Below, one piece after another: positions 19,501-31,500 of a stretch of DNA of 64,000 nt. The stretch is from contig CM034607.1 of NCBI GenBank assembly GCA_020091685.1, positions 745,176 through 809,175 on the forward strand. Direction: 5' to 3'. Each line of letters opens with the position of its first letter. Position 1 is the stretch's first letter. Both the position numbers and the translations under genes were made by a program. The notes beneath the pieces were generated by a model. That model had not been told where the DNA came from and ran no database searches. It was given only the letters and a program-made list of their open reading frames with translations. This DNA is from Lutjanus erythropterus. Taxonomy: Eukaryota; Chordata; Actinopteri; Lutjaniformes; Lutjanidae.

Positions 19501-22500
19501 ACTGTACAAAAGCCTGCCTTAAACTAACTTGATAACATCAGGAGGAAGTTTGTAGAATGGTTCATTTTGTATGTTTTATTTATATTTGTAAAAGAATTTA
19601 TCACAGTGTGTACAGAGTCAGACATTTTTTAAAAAGTCATTTTACATTGTTTTGCATGTATCTGTACATGGTCTGCATATAGTCCTTGTAGTTCTGTTCT
19701 GAGACAACTTTCAATCCTCCTTTCACTTCTCTTCTAGTAGTGTATATTCATGAATACCTTTAGACATAACCAGGTTTATCACCTCTAATCTCATGTCCAT
19801 CAGTAATATTCACTTGCATAACATCCTACAAATCTGTGCATACTTCCACACCAATATGCCAGCAGTTAGATGTTCAGCTTTCCTACATACCATACACCCT
19901 TCTCATATTCTTTTAACATTGAACTACACACAAAAGAACCAAGGGAGCTACATTTCTACTGTTCTGATCAGGTAAAAGAAGGGAGCTTGAAACATGAGTG
20001 GAGTTACAAAGTCTGCTCATACCATGGTTAGAAATTCAATCTATTTATTCCAAATTTAATAGAATTTGTCTTTTTAAATCCTCAAAGAATAGGTCATTTT
20101 CGCCCCCATTTTTAACATATCCAAAATTATACCATACCAGTCCTCCACTGTAGGTGGTACTGGATTTAGACACTTTCTAGTAATTGATTTTTTACTCACC
20201 GCCAAAAAGGCCTGCAGCAGCTTTGTGTTTTAAAAACAGACTGTGGCCAAAATAAAGAGACTCCATATTGAGGGGTTTATGAATTTTGAATACTGTGCAA
20301 AATATTTTGTGGATGCTACTCCAAAATAAACTCTGTTTGGGGCAGACCCAGAATATGTGGAAGCAGTTTGCCTCCATTGAACCACATTGTCTCTGACTCA
20401 TCAAACTAGTATTCTTATGTTTTTCCTGGTATGGGCTCTTAAAATATCTAACAGTATTTTTCCAGCAGTGTTCTCTTTATTCCATGGAGTTAATTGAGGA
20501 CCATTGAAAGCTGCAAATTCCCTCCCAAGCCTCCTTTGAAATCCCCATTCCTGTTTTTTTTCCCTAATTTTCATAAATGTACAGGGTGTTTTTATTTTTA
20601 GCATGAAATGAGCACATTGTACAATCTAGAAATTGACTAATATGGTATTGAACTGAGGGCGGATTTCAGGATTTTATAGAACTCAGATTCTGCTTTTGAT
20701 AAATCAAACGCAGGTGAAGGCACCTAAAAAGTCATGTTTGCCATGTAAATATTAAACCTTTGTCTTGTGTTTTTGTATGTAAATGAGGGATAAGAAGTCC
20801 CTCCTATCCAGAATGGTTAAATGCTGGGTCGTTGTTTAAGTCTGGCTTTTTGTTGCATTTTTTGTGCATGTCCCTTGGAACATCATTAGAACAGTGAATA
20901 ACCCATTCAACAGCTCTTTTATCATTCATTCAGTGAGAGAAAAACAAAACACAAACAAAATGAGTAATCAGCAGTTGAATTGAGTTTTTTTTTTGTCTTT
21001 GGCATCTACCTGCAGGGACCATGATGAATGTGTCTCAGTGTTGGCAGGACTCCGCCTTTGGCACAGTCAGCAGCTGCAGGGAGGTCTGCAGGGATACATT
21101 TTAAATCCAGTGTTCAAAGACAACCTGAGGATCGCTCTGCTCGGAGGGTACGTCTGCTCTCCATCAACACACCATTTAATCTTCTCTCTCCCTTTGTTTT
21201 TACAAACTCCTCATTCCACCTTGAACATTCAGCTAATGTGCACACAACTGTTCAATGTTTGTACAAGGTTAAACGCTATAATGTTTGTACAAAACCAAAC
21301 ACACCTGCTACATGTTTGGTTTCAGTTCCTTCCACTTCCTGCTCGGCCATGATGTGGTTGTTTAGCGAAAGACAAGCATCCAAAATGTTCCAGTATAATC
21401 CAAGTCTCATCAACTTCGAATTTGTTTTCTAATATTTTATTTTGAAGGCAACTAAACACATTTGAGATGCAGTTGTGTAGCTTCAGTTATCACCTGTTGT
21501 TTGAAGTAAAAGACTGCTGGGCTGTCGACACACAGGGGCAGAGCGTGGGCAGATGAGGGCAGCACTTTGGGCCCAGACCGCCATGCACGGGACATCGAGA
21601 GCCTTGACCGCTATGCTATGGAGCGCTGGGAGGTGATCCTGCACTTCATGGTGGGTTCTCCCAGTGCTGCCGTCAGTCAGGACCTGGCTCAGCTACTGGT
21701 TCAAGCAGGCCTCATGAAAAGGTACACAGTAGTGAGTAGAAGCACTGTAGAGAGCACTGACAGTAGAATGACCACACCGCACAGATCCAGGTCACAGTTC
21801 TATAAAGGGATTTTTCTGTCAGTGTTTCACCTACAGTAGATGGCGGTAAACACGCCCCCAGTTTGGAGAAGCAGCAGGAGTACTGGTGTAGGAAGCTAAG
21901 CAGTGTCCTGCTGAGGACAGGGTCAGCAAATGTATGTTAGACGCCTAAAAAACAATCTAAATCAGTTTAAGCGTATGCTATGTTTAGAACATTTTCACCA
22001 CATTACTTTATTATCAGACAGACTTTTCTGACAGGAAACCGCTGTTATATAAGCCAAATATCACTCTCTACAAAGCCAGCAGATTGCATTGGCAAAAATG
22101 GTAATTTTACCTCACAGAACACAGGAGTTGCTGGTCTACTGCCGCCTCCGTCAATTGTTTGTGTTATTGTGTGTGTTATGACCCCTAGCTCATGGTGGAA
22201 AAGGGAAAGCAACATAACCAGTTGTAAAAGGTGAAATAAAGTTACTTATATAGCACAGTTTTGAAAAAAATTGACAAACAGAAAAAAGACGAGGCAAAAC
22301 TTTAAAGGGAAAAGGGCTTATGGCTGCTGCTCAACTTAATGTAAGAAATACAACAAAAAGAGTACCCACAGAAGAGGAGCTGACTACTGGCTCAAAGAAA
22401 ATAAAAAAATTGCTGTAAAACAAAATCTTATTATCTTATTATGGTAAAAACAAAAAAAGCCAGCACCCCAAGCACCTGATGTCAAATCCTACGTGTGGGT

Positions 22501-25500
22501 CAATAGATTAAGTTTTAAAACCTAATACCTGATACCTAATACCAGTCAAAGTGCCTCATTTTACACAAAACTTACTCTCGTTGACATTCACTAAAAACAA
22601 CACAGAGAGGCGCAGTTTGCAAGCTGTATGTCAGCCGCCCAGACTGACGCTCTCACCGAGCTCATATAGTGCTGCTCCCTCAGCTGCATCCTGGACTGGA
22701 CTAGGACTGCACCAATTGACAGGACAAGTCCCCAGAACCTGCTAGCACTAAATGGTGCAAAAAAGAAAGGTGGTACTTGGGGAGCTCATTATTTTGTGAG
22801 GTGGTACACAGTGTAAAAAGTTTGAGAAACACTGATCTGGAGGGATAAATAGCACTACAGATATGTATTTTTGATTTTTGGTTGAACTATGCCTCTAATC
22901 CCTGTCTATAATGGCAAAATCAGACTATTCGTTTGACCATGAGCTGTACCTGACATCACATTTTCATCAGTTTTAGCAGAATTGTGGGATGTGCAGAAGA
23001 ATGAACATTAATGTGGACTACAGCTATAGGTTGAATTAATATTGTAATGTATGAAGAGCACAGGGTTTGTGTTGTACCTCATGCTGTCCTGTCATCATCT
23101 TCTCTGTGTCTCAGTGAGGCTGGAGAGGCGCCATACATCACCTCAGCTGGTTTCCAGTTCCTCTTACTGGACACAGCTTCTCAGCTGTGGTACTTCACCC
23201 TGCAGTACCTCAAGACAGCACAGGTACCTGACATGATCAGACTTAAATAAGTTATCAACCATGTAGCATTAAGGCTGTAGAGTCTCTATAACTTGTCATA
23301 ACTGTGGTCACAGCATGTGCTAATCAGAGCATGATCTGCTGCAGACTCTTGAGTTACAGTGATCCATTTGTGGGATTTCTGCTTCCTGTCAGACTATGGT
23401 TAATGGCCTGTGTAAGCCTGATCACTGCCCTATTTGTGGGAAAGAATGTCTGTTGTCAGGAGTGGAATTATTGCTAAATAAAATAAAATGAGCCTAACTA
23501 ACCGGGAACTGCCACAAAACTGTATCACGGAGAAACAAATTCTGACTGAGCAGCAGGTGAATTCATCTCAGTCCCTTTTTATTCTGTCAGCTCTGAATAA
23601 GCAATAACTGAATCTCCAGCTGACCCAATCATATGTGATTCTCCTCCTCTGATGAGACCCGTTTCAACATAATCACTAATCATGTCACGGTCCACTTCCA
23701 TCAGAGATGCAAAAAGAAGGAACACCCCAAAGAGCTCTGACATACTGATATCTATAATTTATTTGTTATTATTATTATTGTTGGGACATCCTTTAAAGAA
23801 ACAAAGTAGAGGTAATTCCACTCCTCCCTCAGTGTTCCCAGGTCAGATTTTTATTCCTTCATGCCGGCTATTATTTGAAAATCCGCTTTGAACAGACATG
23901 TTCTTATCTATATTTCCTCCTTTGTGTCTTGCAGTCCAGAGGGATGGATCTGGTGGAGATCTTGTCGTTCTTATTCCAGCTCAGTTTCTCGACTCTGGGC
24001 AGAGTGAGTGCACAGTGGTTTGCTTCTCTTTGATTCTGTGTGCATGCGGGAAAGAAACATAACAATGTCAGCAGTGTGACTGAGGTTTTAAAAATTCCTG
24101 CTCAGTTTGAGTGCCTTTGTTGTTATTGATCATGCGTTGCCTTTGTGCCTCAGGATTACTCAGTGGAGGGCATGAGCGAGTCATTACTCACCTTCCTGCA
24201 GCACCTACGGGAGTTTGGACTGGTCTTCCAGAGGAAGGTGAGAGGGAAGATTCACTAAGACTTCAAATCCTGTCAGCAGCACATTGTACACACAAAACTG
24301 TACTCACATTGCAACCAGAAGATGAATCAAAAGTCAGAGGCTGAGATATTCTGACTTTTGGTACCTAGTTTGAGCTCCTAGCTTCTACAATCCCTGTAAT
24401 GCTATTTCATACATCACTATACCCCATTCTGAGGGAAACTTCACAGTAACATATTATGGGAGAGATAGAAAAAAGCTGAAAGCTGCTTTGTAGCAGGTTG
24501 TAAAACAAATAAAAATACAAATCCATCATGATCTCTGTTTGCCCAAACTTCCTGGAAAGGAAAGGGATCCCAAAAGAATGAATGAGCCTCCAGAGAAGAG
24601 AATTTCTTTATTTTTGAAACAGTGTTAATTAATTTTTGTTAAAAATAAATATGAATTAGTTAATTTAAGCTGAATAAGAAACTAGAAACAACCGTTTTAA
24701 TAAGCATGGCTTTCACACTGAGATCTGAGGCACATAGGATACATAAATATTCACTCACTGTGGTAAAAAGCTAAATGATGCTGGTGAGAGTTACAGCTGA
24801 TGGAGGGCTTGAGGTTAACCAGAGTGTGATGCTGCTAGAGTTCAGTCATAATATTACAGTATAACAGCATTATTCAGTCCCTTTGAGAAGTTGCTATGTT
24901 GCGTTTACAACAATTCTCACAAATTCAACAAACCCCTGCAAATTCTGTGCGACCTTGCAATTTTGTTTAAACTCTGCAACTTTTCAACAAATTTGACCAA
25001 TCATCACAGCTTCCTGTGAGTTTCACTGATCATAGCAGTTCACTGCACAAACATCATACATGTAGGTCTCAATAAACCACTGTGTTTTGTTTTATTATTC
25101 ACTATTTTATTGTTTTTTATTTTAAGTTTTATCACCAGCACTGAAAAGAACACAACATTTTTAATTGTTATTGACATTTATCAATGCTCTGTGCACTTTT
25201 ATACTTTCTAATTTTTTGCTTGCTGACTGAACTCCAAAAAGATTTTGCTCCCCTGTGGAATATCCCCCCAGGGGCACTTCTTCATCTACAGTTTTTGTGT
25301 TCCTGACCCTTTTTGGTGAGGTTACTCAGAACACTCAGAACAGAGTGCAGTTTTATTCTCCCTTGAACAAGTTGTCTTTGATTTGAATGGATCATACAAA
25401 ACAAATTGCAACTTTCTTTTGCAGTTTTCACTTTCTCATGGAATTTTATTGCAGAAAATGCCTAAAAACATTGCACCATGCAGTTTTTTTAAAGAAGCTG

Positions 25501-28500
25501 CAGTGACATCTGGCATTTTAGGTTGCAACAATCCCAAAAACAGCTTGGAAATCCTGGAGGGACTGATTAGAATGTTGTCTCTGACTAAATCTGAGTCTAG
25601 CTTAGATCAACAGTTGTCCATTTACAGGTTTTGTTATTTACAGACAACACATGGACTAATGATACCTGCTAATTCAATGTAATCAGTGTATGACCAGTGT
25701 ATGGGCTCATCGATCCATTTGAAGGGCTGACTGATCACATTGTATTTATTAAGATATCACAAACACCTCAGGCAAAGTCATAAAGTAATTATTAGGCAAG
25801 TTTTGTTTAACTCGACATGAATTTATACAAGCTTGTCAAAACCATAATTCAAAAACATGTAAAATTGCATGTTGGGACCTTAGGTTTTCTAGACCCCAAA
25901 AGGGGACACAGCCATGATGTTTTGGCGATGTTTAGCATTTCTTTATATCATCACTGCCTTGCTGGAAAAAGCTCATGTCTCCATATCTCCACACCTGCAG
26001 TTTGTAACATAGCCATCTCCCTCTAATGTGTTGTCTCTTATCCCCTGCTGGGATTTGACAGAGAAGATATTCTACAACTGTAGCACTAATATGGCGAGAG
26101 AACTGATCTTTGGTGGAATGCCCCTTTAACACTCTGTACACACTGCCAACTTGATAATCCCAACAGGAACTCTTTGAGGTATTTTTATTGTGATTGTTGC
26201 TGCCAAAAAGATACATTTTTCTGTTAACGTTTAAAAAATTCAAGGATGTGACCTTGTCGGCAGCAGACAGACGGATCAGATGTTGACATAAGTTAACTTT
26301 CTCGTCGTGCTTGGATTTTATTTCACCTGGGCTACTTATCCTGGTTCTGAATTTGATGACTTAATACAGGGAAGTGTAGTCATCAGGAAAAGTAGTGAAA
26401 GCATTCTTACCATCTGACCATTTTTAGGGACATTTAGCAACAGTTACTTGAATTTGCAGCACTTCACATTCATCTCATCTCCTGTTTGATTGACACTAAT
26501 AGGAAATAAATGTGAAAAGGCCATCTGACTGATGTATTTTAAGCAACAAAACACTTTTCTTACACTATCGGACCAGAGTCGCAGTTTAAGTGGCATCTAA
26601 CGGTGAGCTTACAGAGTGTAAACACCTCATCTCACTTTCCCCCAAGTGTGTAGGAGAACCTACGATGTTTGTGAAACTTGTGTAAAACTAGAGACTAGAA
26701 CAGGGGTGTGCAGCCTTTACGATCAAAAGAGCCATTTTAGGCCAAAAAAAGACAAAAAAAATCTGTCTGGAGTCAGAACAATTGAATTCTCTCTCTTCCC
26801 TGAAGACTTTTTTTTTTGCTACATAGTTTTAGTTAGCAAATGTAAGAATCACTTTACCCTGTAAAAGAAATTAGCTGAGATGACTCAAAATGTCAAGGCA
26901 ATGTACTGCAATAGATTTATACGTTTTGAAATAAACTTTAAAAAATTTTGCCAACCTATAATCTTTCATTAAGATAATTTACTTTTCTTCTTTAAATAGA
27001 TGTGTCTTTGAGTTTTGGAAACTAAAAAAAAATTACATTTTAAAGTTTGGTCACAGTGAGCTGTGAACCTGATTTGTCATTATTTTGGTGCCTGAAAATA
27101 AAAAGTTTTAAGTGAAAATATTAAAATTGTAACCATCATTCACTTTAACTTCAATTAATATACTCTGTGATTTTTAAATGCATTTTTTTTGTTTCTAAAA
27201 CTCAAAGATTAGTAAAACAAAAGATGAGTAGTTGGTAAAACTTTTTGAAAACTAACTCATTTCCATATAATTTTTGGCCAATGTCACTGGGAGCCACTGG
27301 AGAGGGCTGCATGCAGCTCTGGAGCCACAGCTGCTGTAGAAGCATCTGGTTTAACATGGCAGCTGGGTGATTATAAACACAAATATTGTAGTCCTTTTAT
27401 GCCATATTCTGCCAATAAATCTCTCTAAGTCTTACTCACCGGAACTTGAGGTAATTCACAGCAGCCATCATATCACTGATGAAAAACAGCCAAATGTGAT
27501 GGGTTTTATTTTGTCCCCAAAACTCAGTGTGACTCAGTTTAGTTCTATGTGTATGGAACTACATATACTGCACATAGCTATGATAAGGTTATATAGTTGT
27601 AGTGTTTTTTTTCTGTAATTCTTCTGTCTTTTGTCATCAGAGGAAGTCTAGGCGGTACTACCCCACCAGACTGGCCATCACTCTGGCTGCAGGAGTTACT
27701 ACCAGCTCGTCTTCCTCCTCCTCCTCCTCCTCCTCCAGCTTGGCTTCCACTCCTGGTACTGGAGATGCAGGCTTCATCGTGGTAGAAACCAATTATCGTA
27801 TCTACGCCTACACAAGTATGTCTGTATACTGCATGTTAACTCTGATAGTTACAATTTACACAGTGTCATTTTACATAAGTCTCTGTTCAAATGAGACCAT
27901 TAAGGCTGCTAATCTATTGTATATTGGATTTAGGCAGCAGCAGCTGGTACTTTCCTGTTGGCTCCAAACTATTTCACATAACCTGATTAGAAGTGAACCC
28001 AGAGCTGACCACAGTTAAACCATTAAAACCAGTGACAAGACTACCCAGCTGTAGAGTCAGTAACAAGACTTCAAGAAAAAGTCAGTTTTTGGAAAAATGC
28101 TTATTAATGTTCTTTCAGAGAATGAGATGTTCAGATTGTTGTCAGTCTCATGGCTGTGTGATTACAGGGAAAGTGTGAAGTGTTGTTGTATGAGGTACTT
28201 ATCCACAGTCAGTGTTTTACACACCCCCAGTTTGGAGAAGCAGCAGGAGTACTGGTGTAGGAAGCTAAACAATGTATTACTGTGGACAGGGTAAGTAGCA
28301 AAACAAATATTAGACACCTAAAAAAATCAGTATCAGTATGTTCACTGCTTATTTTCACCCTTGCCAGATATTTACCAAGGGCATAGCTAAATATGCTCCA
28401 GGTTTGGAGAAGCAGCAGGAGTACCAGTGTAGGAAGCTACAAGTATACAATTTGTAAGCAAGTGTATTCTATATTTAGAGTATTTCAACCCTTTTACCTT

Positions 28501-31500
28501 GTTGTCAGACAGACTTTTCTGACTCCATTTGCAAAAGCACTACTTTAACCTCACAGAACACAGGAGTTGCTGCTCCTCTGTTGCCAGAGGCAGGAGAATG
28601 ATATTTGGCTCATATAATGACAGTTTCCCATCAGAAAAGGCTGCCTGAGAGCAAGATAAAGTGGTGAAAATATTCTAAATATAGCGTACTTGTGAACTGA
28701 TATAGATTTTTTTAGGTGTCTAGAATACGTCTTGCTGCTGACTCTGTCCACAGCAGTACTATACTGCTGCTTCTCCAAACCTGGGGGCGTGTCAACCGCC
28801 ATCTACTGTAGGTAATACACTGACTATGGAAAAGTACCTCATACAAAAATACAAAAATAGGTCCGCACACCAGAAACTGCTCTTTTTTGGAAATTTAATA
28901 GCATCATCACATTGCAGACCTATTTTTGTATTTTTGTATTTTTTCTTCTGTCCAGCACCCAGTATTTATCATTTTTGGATGTATGTGCTGTTTTTTGAGT
29001 CTTCATCAAGTACCTCATACAACCATACTTTAAATAATCTAAACTTTCCCTTTAAGTACAGAGCCAGAGTTAGGATGTGGTTAGCCTAGCTTAGCATAAG
29101 TACTGGATGTATGGGGAAATGGCCAACTTCGCTCTGCAAATATACCTGCGAAACACAGGTAATGCTTATACTTTAACTGATAAAATGTTTCTCAGTTAAC
29201 TGTACTACATTTTCTGTGAAGACATGTATCATATCACTTGTTTGTGTGTGTGTACGTGTCTCCCAGACTCAGAACTTCAGATCGCCCTGGTAGCTCTCTT
29301 CAGTGAAATGCTGTATCGCTTCCCCAATGTAGTAGTGGCTCAGGTTACACGGGAGTCAGTACAACAGGCTATCGCCAACGGCATCACGGCACAACAGGTA
29401 CTCAGCTACTGTGCACTCTGTACTGTACGAGGGACGGTTACTGCAAGGGGGGGAATCCTGAATGCATGTGAGAAATGTGACCAACTATTTCATATTAAAT
29501 TCAATGAATCAAGCCAGCACCAAGAATCAAATTAATGTTGTAACAAGGCCTGTATTCTGCACTGTGGAACCACTGATTTTGACAAAAGCTGTTGTCACTT
29601 AGAAAAAAAAACTACCTGATGCTGAAAAATCAACAATGAAACTGTCCTGTCCTGCACTAAATCTTGTCTCCCAATCCAAAGTGGTATTGTACTAAGTCTT
29701 GGCTAAAATTTATTGTGCATACAGATCTCCATTTTCATGTCATTTTGCCTTCACTACACATCACTACACAGGAAGTGAAAAAGTCCCCAATCTCTTAAAT
29801 ATAAAATGATATTCTTTCAAATATCAAATATAACTACATAATTAATCAAGGCAATAGATCAGATTGTCTTTGAATCTGTGTATAATATGTCTTGTGTTTT
29901 TACTCTCCAGATTATCCACTTTCTAAGGACCAGAGCTCACCCTGTCATGCTCAAACAGGTACATCACTGATGTGTTTGTGTCGACACTTCATTCTGATAT
30001 TAATGACTGGTTGGGACCTGTCTTCATCTTCCATCTCTGTGCTTCAGACCCCGGTCCTGCCTCCAACCATAACAGATCAGATCAGACTGTGGGAGCTGGA
30101 GAGAGATCGACTGCAGTTCACAGAGGGTGAGGCTGTTTATTTTTCAGAATGTGTGTGCAAGCCCAGCAAATATCATTGCTGATATAACATCTTTAATGAA
30201 TGATTTCAAATGTTTATGGCTGACAGGCCTAATCTCCTGTCTTATATGTCTGTTGTTTGTTTTGCTTCATATTTTAGTAGCACGTCTTCTTGTTTTCTTA
30301 ATCTTTTCCTGTTGCAGTTTGCTGTTAATTCAAACTCAACCCTTCCTCTGTGTTTACTTGTTGTCTTTTTTGATGAATTCATTATAATGTACATTTCCAC
30401 GCCACAGTCATATCATACTCACCGGTCTGCTGAAAACGCTTCCACTCGTGAATACAAATTTTAAAGTTATCAATTCCTAATTAACTGCTGTAAAACTACT
30501 TTTTTGACCACATGTTTTAGTGATCTCATGTTTCACATTAAAAGCCTGCCAGTGGCTCAGAGGGCAGAATTCCTGCCTGCCTCGGTAGAATTTAAATGTG
30601 CAACATATGTAGAAAGTCCTGAGTTTGATGAGTCTTGATTCACCCCAATTTAAAGTGAATCTCCCTGTTCAACCTTAAAAATGTCCTCCCTTCAGTCAGT
30701 CTGCATTTGTCAGTTGTTGTGGTCTGACCTTAAAGACACAGAGAGCCATTTTAAAATATTCCCAAGGCATGTACTATAAAAGACCAGCTGGATTCATGGC
30801 TAACATTGTCTGAATGAGTCCACAGAATCACAGGATCCTTGGAACAGGTCTTGGAAAATCTTTTTTTTAAGGAACAGAAAACAAGACAGTGTTTTGTGCC
30901 ACTGAAACCTGCAATAACATTGATAGATTTAATTGATCTTCTATACTTAATTTCATCGTTGTAGTTTGTATCAGTGGTGCCCAACCTTTGGAGCTCCCCC
31001 TACTTGTATCTAAGGAAAGCTGACCGCCACTCCATTCACCAAAAGAATAAGTGATTACTTCAGCTAATTGTTTCCATTCTAAGAACCCTTACCTTTGCTA
31101 AATGTCTGTTTTCTAGTATAAGCTGAACATTTTTTTCTTTTAACAACTCAACAGAGTTGGCTTATACACACTCATCCTTATCAAAAGAACAATAATGACT
31201 GATTATCACAGAGTTTGAGAGCTCACAGAATTGTGGCTCAGCCTGCTATTTTTAATTGAGGACAAAGAAGTGATCTTTTTAAATAGTTTTGTACACAGAC
31301 ATTTCCATAAATTTTGTTTTGAATTAATATGTGCAAATCTAACTTTGACAAGCTCAGGGCAGATGAAGTCTTGGGGACCATTTCTGGTGCCCCCTCTAAG
31401 AGGGGCCCAGACCCCAGTTTGGGAACCAGTGCTCTAGGGTGCAGTCTTGCCTCTAAGAAACATCCATTTTTAGCCTGTAACATTCACACAATACTTCCTC

